Positions 25,121 to 33,021 of a stretch of 37,133 bases of DNA are shown in pieces. A program made the position numbers and the translations under genes. Each line of letters starts with the position of its first letter. The stretch's first letter is position 1. The stretch spans positions 208,737 to 245,869 of the forward strand of contig DBPX01000016.1 of the NCBI GenBank assembly GCA_002305045.1. The letters run 5' to 3'. This DNA is from Ruminococcus sp. UBA1409. Its GTDB lineage: Bacteria > Bacillota > Clostridia > Oscillospirales > Ruminococcaceae. Under the pieces are notes generated by a model that saw only the letters and a program-made list of their open reading frames with translations, ran no database searches and was not told the origin of the DNA.

Positions 25121-27523
25121 TTAGCTGTATGACGCCGCCTCCTGCCCCGCCGTCCCTGAGGCTGTTCTTAGCTGACCGGCTAAGCCCGGCTCCCTTTCGC
25201 AAAGGACAATTTTCCCATCCTTTACATCAACCGTGACGCTTTTTGCCCCTCTTGCCATAGCCGAGGCAAGGGGGCTTTCTATAAGCCCGGAAACCGTCCT
25301 TATTATCTCTCTTGCGCCAAAGCTCTCCCAGGAGCAAAGGTCTAAAACTGCGTCCCTGACGCCTACAGATATATCCAGCTTTGTTCCTGCGTCCATGGCT
25401 CTTTTTTTAAGCTCCAGGAGCCTATTTGCCGCAATTTTTAAGCAGGTCTCCCTTTTGAGAGGCAAAAGCTCCTCGATATAATCTATCCTGCTTATAAGCT
25501 CACAGGAAAATGCGCCGATAAGCGCTCCCCTTTTGTTAATTTCGCCGCCGGAGCTAAAGCCAGCCGTCCTTTTAGCGCCGGGACGCTCGTTTGTCGTCAT
25601 GATGACAAAGGTGTTTTTAAAGGATACATGCCTTCCCTGACTGTCGGTAAGAAAGCCGTGGTCGAGTATCTGCAGCAGAAGGGCTATCACCTCGTGGTGG
25701 GCCTTTTCCAGCTCGTCAAACAGCACCAGCGAGCAGGGATTTGTACGGACCTTTTTTGTAAGCTCCCCGCCGTCGTCACAGCCGACATAGCCGGGAGGCG
25801 AGCCGATAAGCCTTGAAACCGTATGGGGCTGTGAGAACTCGGACATATCCAGTCTTATTAGCGCCTCCCTGCCGGGAAAGAGCGCCCTTGAAAGCTCGTT
25901 TGCAAGCGAGGTCTTGCCGACGCCGGTGGGTCCGCACAGAAGCATGGAGCCGAGCACTCCCTCGCCGTCACGAAGCCCTGAAAAGGCTCTTTCAACCATC
26001 GCCCCTACAGCCTCCACCGCTCTGTCCTGACCGTATATCCTCTTTTTCAGCTCCGATACTATGTCATAGCCTCCAGAAAAGCCTAAGGAGGGTATTTTCA
26101 GCCCGCCAAGGCTGGGCTTTGCGGCTTTACTGCTTCCCGGAGCACCGTCAGCACCCTTAGCGCCGCTTCTTGAGTATATGCACAGCCTTACATCCTCCGG
26201 CGAAACTACGCAGTCCTTATGCACCGGGTTTATTTTGCAGGACGAATCCCCGCAGGATAGGTCGACGGCGTCCCTTACCCTACAGAGCCTAACCATCGAG
26301 CAGGTCTCATCAATAAGGTCAATCGCCTTATCCGGCAGTCTCCTGTCGCCTATTAACCTTGCAGACAGGCTCACAGCCTCCTCTATCGCCTCATCCTCTA
26401 TTAGAACGCCGTGGTGCTTCTCATAGGCGTCTCGAACGCCCATAAGCATCGAGCAGGCCGTTTTCTCGTCCGGCTCGTTTACCATGATAAGGGAGAACCT
26501 TCTTTCAAGAGCCTTATCCTTTTCGATAGTCTTGCTGTATTCGTCGTAGGTGGTCGCTCCTATAACCCTGATATCCCCTCTTGCAAGCATCGGCTTGAGG
26601 ATATTTGCTGCATCGATTGCGCCCTCCGCAGCCCCGGCTCCCATCAGCATATGAATCTCGTCTATAAACAAAATGATTCTTTTATCGTCTGCCGCCTCGT
26701 CAATGCACGCCTTGAGCCGCTCCTCAAAGTCTCCACGGTACTTTGCGCCGGCTAGCAGCTGAGTAAGGCTGAGGCTGTAAAGCTGAGTGCCTTCAAGCTC
26801 CTTTGGAAGCTCGCCGGAGGCTATACTCATGGCAAGAGCTTCGACTATTGCAGTCTTTCCGACCCCCGCCTCCCCGACAAGAAGCGGATTGTTCTTCTGC
26901 CTCCTCATAAGGATTGAAACGAGCCTTTTTTGCTCCTCCTCCCTGCCAAGACAGGGGTCATAACCCTCTCCTAAGGCTCTTGCCACCATGTCAAGCCCGA
27001 ATCTTTCAAGATTCTCGGGCCTTTTTCTTTTCATCTGCAAATCCTCAGAGGCTCCCATTGCCATGCATCTCTCGATTGCCTCGCCGCACCCGGAGTAGAG
27101 CTTTGAAAGATTCACCCCGATGTCGCACAGGATTCCCCTTGCGGTGGAGTTCTGCTGATTCAAAAGAGCGTACAGAAGATGCTCGGTGCCCGCCTTTGTT
27201 CTTGATATATCGCTTGCCGACTTCTTAGAGAGCTTTACCGTCCTCTTGACCGCCGGGGTGAACGACTGCGAGCTTACCTCAGTTCTTTCTCCCCTGCCGA
27301 CAATCTCGCATATCCTTGTATACACCGCACGGTAGGACACCCCGTGTCTGTGAAGAAGGGTGTATGCCAGCGAGCCGTTCTCCTTTAAAAGCCCTAGAAG
27401 AATATGCTCGGTGCCGACATAGTTGTGACCCAGCTGCGACGCCTCCGATATCGCCGTGCCAATTGCCGAAAGTGCGGCTCCAGTGAAGCTTGAGCTGCCG
27501 TAAATCCTATCAAATTCAACCAT
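25121..27523 (-). CDS. clpC: ClpC-type AAA+ protease ATPase lacking the middle domain
   Basis: An 800-residue double-AAA+ unfoldase that would feed proteins to ClpP. It has two N-domain repeats (about 1-150; NYVGTEHILLGLLKENG and TKAGTEHLLYALLN), AAA1 with Walker A GEAGVGKT (217-224) and Walker B ILFIDEIH (284-291), and AAA2 with Walker A GPTGVGKT (531-538) and Walker B LVLFDELEKAH (599-609). The TAGFSSGG segment (653-660) could be the ClpP-docking loop. Between AAA1 and AAA2 (about 414-480) there is no charged coiled coil or UVR motif as in true ClpC; a short Cys-rich stretch and a Gly/Ser/Ala-rich linker stand there. It is alone, without ctsR, mcsA or mcsB. ATG 27523 follows AAGGAG. Confidence 0.88.
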   Translation of the reverse strand: MVEFDRIYGSSSFTGAALSAIGTAISEASQLGHNYVGTEHILLGLLKENGSLAYTLLHRHGVSYRAVYTRICEIVGRGERTEVSSQSFTPAVKRTVKLSKKSASDISRTKAGTEHLLYALLNQQNSTARGILCDIGVNLSKLYSGCGEAIERCMAMGASEDLQMKRKRPENLERFGLDMVARALGEGYDPCLGREEEQKRLVSILMRRQKNNPLLVGEAGVGKTAIVEALAMSIASGELPKELEGTQLYSLSLTQLLAGAKYRGDFEERLKACIDEAADDKRIILFIDEIHMLMGAGAAEGAIDAANILKPMLARGDIRVIGATTYDEYSKTIEKDKALERRFSLIMVNEPDEKTACSMLMGVRDAYEKHHGVLIEDEAIEEAVSLSARLIGDRRLPDKAIDLIDETCSMVRLCRVRDAVDLSCGDSSCKINPVHKDCVVSPEDVRLCIYSRSGAKGADGAPGSSKAAKPSLGGLKIPSLGFSGGYDIVSELKKRIYGQDRAVEAVGAMVERAFSGLRDGEGVLGSMLLCGPTGVGKTSLANELSRALFPGREALIRLDMSEFSQPHTVSRLIGSPPGYVGCDDGGELTKKVRTNPCSLVLFDELEKAHHEVIALLLQILDHGFLTDSQGRHVSFKNTFVIMTTNERPGAKRTAGFSSGGEINKRGALIGAFSCELISRIDYIEELLPLKRETCLKIAANRLLELKKRAMDAGTKLDISVGVRDAVLDLCSWESFGAREIIRTVSGLIESPLASAMARGAKSVTVDVKDGKIVLCEREPGLAGQLRTASGTAGQEAASYS

Positions 27524-27662
27524 AGCTATCTCCTTACACTAACTTATGAGCTATACTCCGTGAAAAAGATATCCTTATCCCGCCGGAGTCAAAATGCCGT
27601 CAAGAAATTTTGCTTTAAGAGCTGCCTGACCCTGCCAATTCTTTTTCCAACGGTATTTAGCC

Positions 27663-27690
27663 TTGACTCTTTTAGGGTCTTTTATACAAT
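27663..27690 (+). promoter_or_regulatory. Possible sigma-A promoter toward the microprotein gene
   Basis: TTGACT at 27663-27668, 16-base spacer, TACAAT at 27685-27690. It would leave a leader of about 170 bases before the gene at 27865. Confidence 0.45.
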
Positions 27691-27771
27691 TATGTTATGC
27701 CGTCTTAGAGCCAGCCGAATCAGCCGCTATATATTTTATTAGCCGACAGGTCGCCGGAATACCTTTTAGTA

Positions 27772-27797
27772 ACACTTTTTCGCCGCTCTCATAAACT
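27772..27797 (+). promoter_or_regulatory. Candidate mother-cell sporulation promoter (sigma-K/E-like)
   Basis: AC at 27772-27773, 16 bases, then CATAAACT at 27790-27797. The -10 box fits the sigma-E CATACANT well and sigma-K CATANNNTA in all but the last base; the -35 is minimal and would occur by chance fairly often. Confidence 0.3.
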
Positions 27798-27864
27798 GTA
27801 CTATGAAGCCCCGAGGCGAAATCCACGGAGCTTTAAAATCTACATTCAAAAGGAGACTCTTTAT

Positions 27865-28017
27865 ATGAATAACTGCTTTGGCGGATGCTACTGGTGGATA
27901 ATCATCCTTCTTATCATCCTCTTCGGCTTCAACGGCAACGGCTGCGGCTGCGGATGCTCCAACAGCTGCGGAAATAGCTGCTCCAACAACTGCGGCTGCG
28001 ACAACGGCTGCTGCTAG
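27865..28017 (+). CDS. 50-residue Cys-rich membrane microprotein
   Basis: A short gene starting at ATG 27865, nine bases after AAAGGAG, and ending at TAG 28015-28017. The peptide begins MNNCFGGCYWW, continues with a purely aliphatic membrane segment (about residues 10-20, IIILLIILF) and ends in a Gly/Asn/Ser/Cys-rich tail of about 30 residues; in all 11 of 50 residues are Cys, many as CGC, CS and CC. It has an obvious terminator. Short Gly-rich membrane peptides such as the YjcZ group are expressed in sporulation, and the layout is similar, but the Cys-rich tail is different. A role in the spore coat or membrane, or metal binding, is conjecture. Confidence 0.78.
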   Translation: MNNCFGGCYWWIIILLIILFGFNGNGCGCGCSNSCGNSCSNNCGCDNGCC

Positions 28018-28051
28018 GCAATCAGAATATTCCGAGTTTATTAAACAAGCG

Positions 28052-28089
28052 CTCCCTAATCGGGTTTACCCCGGTTAGGGAGTTTTTTT
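28052..28089 (+). terminator. Terminator after the Cys-rich microprotein
   Basis: Strong hairpin CTCCCTAA/TTAGGGAG, extended by an inner CGGG/CCCG-type stem, followed by seven T (28083-28089). Confidence 0.9.
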
Positions 28090-28139
28090 GTCATTATAGC
28101 GTCAGATTCATTATTTTCGTCATTTTGAGGACAAACTAC

Positions 28140-28168
28140 TTGACATTATACAAAAAAAGTAGGATAAT
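28140..28168 (+). promoter_or_regulatory. Sigma-A promoter of the 28222 membrane gene
   Basis: TTGACA at 28140-28145, 17-base spacer, GATAAT at 28163-28168. Transcription should start near 28175, that is at or just after an upstream in-frame ATG (28174), which argues for the later ATG 28222 as true start. Confidence 0.8.
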
Positions 28169-28221
28169 ATTAAATGGAGCTTATCGGTCAATTCTGCGCT
28201 TATCTTGAAAGGATGGGATAT

Positions 28222-28749
28222 ATGGAACGGGACAGTCTTAGGGACCTTTTGTACTGCCTTGCAAGGCTCGGTCTTTTTTGGTTTATAAACTTCTTCGGCG
28301 TAATCATAGGGAAAACGGTAATCCTGGGAGTCATAGGCTCCTTTGTTCCACGGCTCCATCTTTACGACTCTCCGGAGACCCTGAGCCTTATATCCTTTTT
28401 CATCCCGGTTATTTTTATCCTGATTCTCTTTGCGGACGACGCTAAGCGTCACACCGCCTACGGCAGATACAACCCTGTTTTAGTGTCCTCCGCCATGATA
28501 CTCATAGGTGCGAGCTACTACCTTCCCTGCCTCGCAGTCGGATACATTAAGGATATCAAAAACGCCGAGATTCTCAAGGGCTTTTACTTTATCAATTACT
28601 GGGCGTCAGAAATAGTCGGAGACGAGGTCGAGCTATATAATCTTGTCGGAACACTGGCGCTTGTTTTGCTCTCGATATTTACCTATCTCATCGCAAGAAG
28701 GATATATCTTAAAAAATTTGAAAGCGGAGAGTACGAATACGAATACTGA
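28222..28749 (+). CDS. Multi-pass membrane protein of unknown function (possible paralogue of the 22288 protein)
   Basis: A 175-residue protein with four to five hydrophobic segments (about residues 12-35, 50-68, 82-103, 120-130 and 140-162) and a Glu/Tyr-rich C-terminus ending YEYEY. A charged loop, DDAKRHTAYGRYN, separates the second and third helices, as in the 22288 protein. The open frame starts at ATG 28174, but the promoter -10 box ends only 5 bases before that codon. The ATG at 28222 has AAAGGA 8 bases upstream and is preferred. It ends before a bidirectional terminator shared with upp. No function can be assigned. Confidence 0.78.
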   Translation: MERDSLRDLLYCLARLGLFWFINFFGVIIGKTVILGVIGSFVPRLHLYDSPETLSLISFFIPVIFILILFADDAKRHTAYGRYNPVLVSSAMILIGASYYLPCLAVGYIKDIKNAEILKGFYFINYWASEIVGDEVELYNLVGTLALVLLSIFTYLIARRIYLKKFESGEYEYEY

Positions 28750-28750
28750 T

Positions 28751-28783
28751 AAAAACCGCTCGGCTGTGAGGTCGAGCGGTTAA
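28751..28783 (-). terminator. Bidirectional terminator between the 28222 gene and upp
   Basis: Nine-base stem AACCGCTCG/CGAGCGGTT (28754-28762 with 28773-28781). On the minus strand it is followed by five or more T and terminates upp; on the plus strand it follows the 28222 gene but with a weaker tail (TTAATTCTT). Confidence 0.8.
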
Positions 28784-28838
28784 TTCTTATCTGAAGGCAT
28801 AAAACCGGGCTGTTAAAAATCCCAAAGTGAGATTAAGT

Positions 28839-29465
28839 CTACTTTGTGCCGAAAATCCTGTCGCCGGCGTCTCCAAGACCGGGGACGATATAGCAGTTTT
28901 CGTTAAGTCCCTCGTCAAGATGCCCGCAGTATATCATGATGTCGGGGTGAGCCTCGCTCAGCCTTTTAAGTCCCTCGGGAGCTGCAATTATCGACATAAA
29001 CTTGATGCTGCTCCCTCCCCGCTTTTTAATTAGGTTGACGGCGTCCACAGCCGAGCCTCCTGTTGCAAGCATCGGGTCTAAAACGATAATCGTCCTTTTT
29101 TCCAGATTTTCCGGCAGCTTGCAGTAATACTCGCACGGCTCGTGAGTGACCTCGTCACGGTAAAGCCCGATATGACCAACCCTTGCCGAGGGCACAAGCG
29201 CAAGTATCCCGTTGACCATTCCAAGACCGGCACGAAGTATCGGAACTATGGCAAGCTTCTTTCCCGAGACAACCGGCTGGACCGTCCTGCATATGGGGGT
29301 GTCAAGCTCCACATACTCTAGGGGCAGGTCCCTAAGCGCCTCATAGCCCATAAGAGTCGCTATCTCCTCTATAAGAGTGCGAAAATCCCTTGTGCCTGTG
29401 TTAATATCCCTCAAAAGAGTTATTTTGTGCTTGATTAGCGGATGCTCAAATATCGTGACGCTCAT
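28839..29465 (-). CDS. upp: Uracil phosphoribosyltransferase
   Basis: UPRT salvages uracil: uracil plus PRPP gives UMP and pyrophosphate. The 208-residue product begins [20 protein letters not shown], contains the PRPP loop [12 protein letters not shown] and ends [17 protein letters not shown], all standard. The open frame extends 63 codons further upstream, but that part crosses the sigma-A promoter at 29529-29557; ATG 29465 has a GGGGGAG site and gives the family length. It is a single-gene unit, divergent from the cysE T-box operon and closed by the hairpin at 28751-28783. No PyrR or uracil-riboswitch signal was recognised in its short leader. Confidence 0.97.
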   Translation of the reverse strand: MSVTIFEHPLIKHKITLLRDINTGTRDFRTLIEEIATLMGYEALRDLPLEYVELDTPICRTVQPVVSGKKLAIVPILRAGLGMVNGILALVPSARVGHIGLYRDEVTHEPCEYYCKLPENLEKRTIIVLDPMLATGGSAVDAVNLIKKRGGSSIKFMSIIAAPEGLKRLSEAHPDIMIYCGHLDEGLNENCYIVPGLGDAGDRIFGTK

Positions 29466-29528
29466 TTTTACTCCCCCCTCAGCTAGTTTTTCTTCCCCTT
29501 TTGCTCCCGATATTTTTTCTTTAATGAC

Positions 29529-29557
29529 ATTATAGCACCCTTTACCCTGCTTTACAA
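29529..29557 (-). promoter_or_regulatory. Sigma-A promoter of upp
   Basis: Minus strand: TTGTAA at 29552-29557, 17-base spacer, TATAAT at 29529-29534; about 57 leader bases to the ATG. Confidence 0.8.
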
Positions 29558-29621
29558 TACGCCGAAGTAAAAAAAGAGCGTCCGTCCTTAAAATCCGGCT
29601 GAAATTTTTTGAGCCAAACAC

Positions 29622-29650
29622 TTGCAATCCAGTACATAAAATGATATACT
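29622..29650 (+). promoter_or_regulatory. Sigma-A promoter of the cysE-cysS T-box operon
   Basis: TTGCAA at 29622-29627, 17-base spacer, TATACT at 29645-29650; transcription should begin near 29657, just before stem I of the T-box. Confidence 0.8.
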
Positions 29651-29656
29651 TCATAG

Positions 29657-29916
29657 TATGATTATAGGCTGTGACCGGGAGGAGTAGCCGGGCTTCCTGC
29701 CTTCAAGAGAGCGGACTGTTTGGTGTGATGTCTGCAAGGGGGACCCTGCGAAGTGCGCCCGTGAGCTTGTCGGGTGAACTGCCTTTATTTTTAGCGGGAG
29801 CTAGCCCGATGCGTATTGCTGCGTTAAGGCACTAAAGTTATAAGTCGGAGTGGAACCGTGCTGTTTAGCGCCTCCCTTGGCTCGTTTTATGACGGGTCCT
29901 GGGGCTTTTTTTATTA
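29657..29916 (+). promoter_or_regulatory. T-box riboswitch sensing tRNA-Cys
   Basis: A full T-box leader. The stem I AG-bulge is in AGAGAGCGGAC (about 29706-29716) with the following TGGTGTGA loop element; the specifier loop reads GAAGTGC with specifier TGC (Cys) at 29754-29756, aligned with GAAG-UAC in the Bacillus tyrS leader. The T-box bulge GGAGTGGAACCGTG is at 29847-29860. The terminator hairpin, GCCTC near 29870 with GGGGC near 29904, is followed by seven T ending at about 29912. Uncharged tRNA-Cys should pair with specifier and T-box, favour the antiterminator and turn on cysE and cysS. Confidence 0.93.
29869..29914 (+). terminator. Regulated terminator of the T-box leader
   Basis: Hairpin from the GCGCCTC segment to GGGGC, with a TTTTTTT run, competing with the T-box antiterminator. 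Confidence 0.75.
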
Positions 29917-29940
29917 TTTATCACGAAAGAGGGTATTATT

Positions 29941-30639
29941 TTGAAGAAAACCGGCATAATTGCCGCTATCAAGGATGAGATTGAGCTTGTCAAGGAGCGT
30001 GACCCTGCCGCTAAAGGCTCGCTTGAAATTCTTTTGACCTACTCGGGAATACACGCTATCCTCATCTACCGCATAGCGCACAGGCTGTACAAAAAAAGGA
30101 TGTATACGAGTGCAAGGCTTCTTTCCCAGATTGGAAGATTCCTCACCGGCATCGAGATTCATCCGGGTGCTAGAATCGGAAAAAGGCTTTTTATCGACCA
30201 CGGCACTGGAGTTGTCATCGGTGAGACGACGATAATAGGCGACAACTGCCTTTTATATCAGGGAGTCACCTTGGGCGGAACCGGAAAGGAAAAGGGCAAG
30301 AGGCACCCTACCCTTGGCAACAATGTTATGGTGGGAAGCGGAGCCAAGGTGCTTGGTCCTTTTAGAATCGGAAATAATGTCAAGATTGCCGCAAACTCGG
30401 TGGTCTTAAACGAAATCCCCGACAACTGCACCGCCGTCGGAGCGCCTGCAAGAGTCGTAAAAAGAAACGGGGTCAGGATATCTCAGGACCTCGACCAGAT
30501 TCACATCCCCGACCCCGTATCGCAGGAGCTGTGCCGTCAGCTCGCCAAAATCGACTCCCTCGAGAGGCGGGTCAGCAGCATAGAGGCAAAAAATCAGGAG
30601 CCTAAAAATCAGGAGATTTTAGAAAAAAATAATCAGTGA
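29941..30639 (+). CDS. cysE: Serine O-acetyltransferase
   Basis: CysE makes O-acetylserine from serine and acetyl-CoA, the first step of cysteine synthesis. The 232-residue product has an N-terminal helical part (IKDEIELVKERDPAAK) and the left-handed beta helix with hexapeptide repeats IHPGARIG, FIDHGTGVVIGETTIIG and LYQGVTLGGTG, catalytic histidines in IDHGTG and KRHPTLG. The start is TTG at 29941, seven bases after AGAGGG; no ATG fits better. The C-terminal tail is Gln/Lys/Asn-rich (KNQEPKNQE). It is the first gene behind the Cys T-box and is 12 bases from cysS, a common clostridial pairing. Confidence 0.95.
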   Translation: MKKTGIIAAIKDEIELVKERDPAAKGSLEILLTYSGIHAILIYRIAHRLYKKRMYTSARLLSQIGRFLTGIEIHPGARIGKRLFIDHGTGVVIGETTIIGDNCLLYQGVTLGGTGKEKGKRHPTLGNNVMVGSGAKVLGPFRIGNNVKIAANSVVLNEIPDNCTAVGAPARVVKRNGVRISQDLDQIHIPDPVSQELCRQLAKIDSLERRVSSIEAKNQEPKNQEILEKNNQ

Positions 30640-30651
30640 GGATGATATAAC

Positions 30652-32055
30652 ATGAGGCTATACAACACTCTTACAAGAAGCAAGGATGAATTTGTAACCC
30701 ATACTCCGGGAAGGGTTGAGATGTACACCTGCGGTCCTACGGTGTACGACTATGCTCATATAGGCAACCTGCGCTCCTATATAATGGAGGATGTACTCGA
30801 AAAGTACCTTGAATACTCGGGCTACGAGGTCAACAGGGTGATGAATATAACCGATGTCGGGCATCTCACCTCGGACGGCGACACCGGCGACGACAAGATG
30901 CTAAAGGGTGCAAAGAGGGAGCATAAATCTGTAATGGAGCTTGCCGAGTTTTACACCGCCGCATTCTTTGAGGACTGCAAAAGGCTTAATATCAAAAAGC
31001 CGGACAGCGTCGTCCCGGCGACAGGCTGCATAGACGATTTCATCAGGGTTATAAGCTCCCTGATTGAAAAGGGGTATGCTTATCTGGCGGGCGGAAATGT
31101 CTATTTCGACACCTCAAGGCTTGACTCCTACTATGTTTTCAACGACTTCTCGCAGGAGGACCTCGCCGTCGGAGTCAGAGAGGGCGTTGAGGCGGACGGC
31201 AACAAGAAAAACAAGGCGGATTTTGCGCTCTGGTTTACAAAGTCAAAGTTTGACAATCAGGAGCTGAAATGGGACTCTCCCTGGGGAGTCGGCTATCCGG
31301 GGTGGCATATAGAGTGCTCCTGTATATCGATGAAGCACAACGGCGAATACCTTGACATCCACTGCGGCGGCATCGACAACGCCTTTCCCCATCACACAAA
31401 CGAGATAGCACAGTCCGAGGCTTATCTGGGACATTCGTGGTGCCCGTGGTGGTTCCATGTCCATCACCTAAACACCGAGTCCGGCAAGATGAGCAAGTCA
31501 AAGGGCGAGAGGCTGACTGTATCAAGGCTTATAGAAAGAGGCTACGACCCCATCGTATACAGGTTCTTTGTCCTGCAGTCGCACTACAGAAAGACTCTTG
31601 TATTCTCCTACGAGAATCTTGACAACGCCAAAACAGCCTATGAGAAGCTGATAGGCAAAATCTCCTCGCTCCTTGGCGCAGGCGGTCAGCCCGATGCAGC
31701 TAGGCTTGAAGGCCTTAGGTCGATGTTTACCGAGGCGCTTGACAACGACCTTAACACCTCCCTGGGAATAACTGCGCTCTACGATGTTCTAAAGTCTGAC
31801 GCTGACGCCGCAACAAAGCTCGCTCTTGTCAGCGATTTTGACAGGGTGCTCTCCCTTGACCTTATTGAAAATGCAAAAAGGGCAGCCGGTCAGGACTCCT
31901 CTCTCCCGGACGAGATAGCCTCTCTTTTAGAGCAAAGAAGCGCCGCAAGAAAGGCTAAGGACTTTGCAAAGGCAGACGAGCTGAGGGCTAAAATCCAGGA
32001 GCTTGGCTATACCGTCGAGGAAACAAGACAGGGCACGGTAGTAAGAAAGAAGTAA
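30652..32055 (+). CDS. cysS: Cysteinyl-tRNA synthetase
   Basis: Class I synthetase that charges tRNA-Cys. The 467-residue product has the zinc/cysteine-binding C27 in YTCGPT, the HIGH motif as HIGN (36-39), zinc ligands in IECSC and HHTNE, and the KMSKS loop at 279-283. The C-terminal anticodon-binding helical domain is complete, ending near the DELRAKIQELGYTVEETRQG segment. ATG 30652 lies 12 bases after the cysE stop. The gene belongs to the T-box operon, so it responds to uncharged tRNA-Cys, its own product's substrate, in a homeostatic loop. The next gene begins 25 bases after its stop without a terminator. Confidence 0.98.
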   Translation: MRLYNTLTRSKDEFVTHTPGRVEMYTCGPTVYDYAHIGNLRSYIMEDVLEKYLEYSGYEVNRVMNITDVGHLTSDGDTGDDKMLKGAKREHKSVMELAEFYTAAFFEDCKRLNIKKPDSVVPATGCIDDFIRVISSLIEKGYAYLAGGNVYFDTSRLDSYYVFNDFSQEDLAVGVREGVEADGNKKNKADFALWFTKSKFDNQELKWDSPWGVGYPGWHIECSCISMKHNGEYLDIHCGGIDNAFPHHTNEIAQSEAYLGHSWCPWWFHVHHLNTESGKMSKSKGERLTVSRLIERGYDPIVYRFFVLQSHYRKTLVFSYENLDNAKTAYEKLIGKISSLLGAGGQPDAARLEGLRSMFTEALDNDLNTSLGITALYDVLKSDADAATKLALVSDFDRVLSLDLIENAKRAAGQDSSLPDEIASLLEQRSAARKAKDFAKADELRAKIQELGYTVEETRQGTVVRKK

Positions 32056-32080
32056 TATTTTAAAATGAAAGGCATGGAAA

Positions 32081-32896
32081 ATGGATAATCAGGCAGACAC
32101 TTATAAAAAGCCGAGAAAGCCGCTTAAATCGGCTCTTTCCTCAAAGGCGTTCAAAAGATACCTATCGGTAAGCATGGCGGCGATAATAGTCATTTTGGTC
32201 TTTGTCGGATTTATTTATATCTCCGGCGGCAGAAGGTCCGGCATCCCGGACGATATAGATTTTATCCAGCTTGAAGCTCCCGGCGACAATCAGCCGGTTG
32301 TCGTCTTTGAAACGAGTCTGGGCGAGCTAAAGGCGGTGCTATATCCCGATGACGCCCCGGAGTATTGCAGATACTTTACCTCCTTGGTTGAATCGGGCTA
32401 TTACGACGGGACATATTTCTGCGCTGTTGTGGACTCCGCCTACTCTCTTGGAGGGACCAAGCATCCAGACCCCTCCCAGGCGGAGACGGAGGATTCAGAC
32501 CTTACAAGTCTGGAGGCTGAGATATCAGACAGGCTCTGGCCGATAAGAGGAGCGCTTGCCTCCTACACCGGCTCTAAGGGCTTCGGACCGTTTGCAAAAA
32601 ACTACGCAGGCTCCACCTTTATCATGATAAATGACATCGACGACGCCTACATGAACGAGGACGCCCTAAAGCGCTCCTACGGCGACCAGCTGGGAGGAGT
32701 GTTTGCGGAAAATGGCGGCATCCCCAACTTTTTAAGAAAGTATACAATCTTTGCCCAGATATACGACGGCTGGGAGGCGTTTGAGACTCTTATGAGTCAG
32801 GAAGTCTTAGAGTCCTCGCAGCCCGCCTCCGATATTATTATCGAAAGAGCGTATATCACAACCTACGGCGAGACTGTCATAACAGCCGCCGAATAA
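32081..32896 (+). CDS. Membrane-anchored cyclophilin-like protein (degenerate active site)
   Basis: A 271-residue protein with a basic cytoplasmic N-terminus, one transmembrane segment (about 28-48, YLSVSMAAIIVILVFVGFIY) and an extracytoplasmic cyclophilin-type fold (about 72-265): VVFETSLGELKAVLYPDDAPEYC, GYYDGTYF, GALASYT and FAQIYDGWEAFETLM. The catalytic FHRVI motif, in which Arg is essential, is replaced by YFCAVV and the QGGDP motif by LGGTKHPD, so peptidyl-prolyl isomerase activity is doubtful; it may act as a chaperone. Residues about 130-150 are a longer acidic insert. It is probably in the T-box operon, downstream of cysS. Confidence 0.82.
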   Translation: MDNQADTYKKPRKPLKSALSSKAFKRYLSVSMAAIIVILVFVGFIYISGGRRSGIPDDIDFIQLEAPGDNQPVVVFETSLGELKAVLYPDDAPEYCRYFTSLVESGYYDGTYFCAVVDSAYSLGGTKHPDPSQAETEDSDLTSLEAEISDRLWPIRGALASYTGSKGFGPFAKNYAGSTFIMINDIDDAYMNEDALKRSYGDQLGGVFAENGGIPNFLRKYTIFAQIYDGWEAFETLMSQEVLESSQPASDIIIERAYITTYGETVITAAE

Positions 32897-32929
32897 AGGT
32901 TACAAAATAATAAATTCACAAAAAAGCAG

Positions 32930-32958
32930 TAGACTTTTTTCTAAAAAGGTTGTATAAT
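32930..32958 (+). promoter_or_regulatory. Sigma-A promoter of the prsA-like gene
   Basis: TAGACT at 32930-32935, 17-base spacer, TATAAT at 32953-32958. Confidence 0.75.
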
Positions 32959-33021
32959 AGTCGGGTACGAATATAAAGGAGCCGGGCAGTCAGCACAGCT
33001 CCAAAGGAAAGGAATCTAAGC

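Larger units (their letters stand above)
27524..27864. other. 341-bp intergenic region, clpC divergent from the Cys-rich microprotein
   Basis: No convincing gene. A short open frame at 27560-27742 lacks a ribosome binding site. Plus-strand signals are a sigma-A-like promoter at 27663-27690 and a sigma-K/E-like candidate at 27772-27797. For clpC (leftward) I see TTGAC twice with 11-base period near 27583-27604, but no convincing -10 box and no proper CtsR or CIRCE operator. Confidence 0.6.

Noticed and set aside
27583..27604. CtsR operator upstream of clpC
   Set aside because: TTGAC occurs twice but with a period of 11 and without the full heptads of the CtsR box (period 10). CIRCE is not present either.
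27560..27742. 60-codon open frame between clpC and the microprotein gene
   Set aside because: GTG start without ribosome binding site, and it covers a promoter-like sequence; composition looks non-coding.
28174..28221. Upstream ATG (28174) as start of the second membrane gene
   Set aside because: The promoter -10 box ends 5 bases before it, so the mRNA would begin at or after this codon; ATG 28222 has AAAGGA at a good distance.
29466..29654. N-terminal extension of upp by 63 residues
   Set aside because: It would be upstream of the sigma-A promoter and is not part of the UPRT family.
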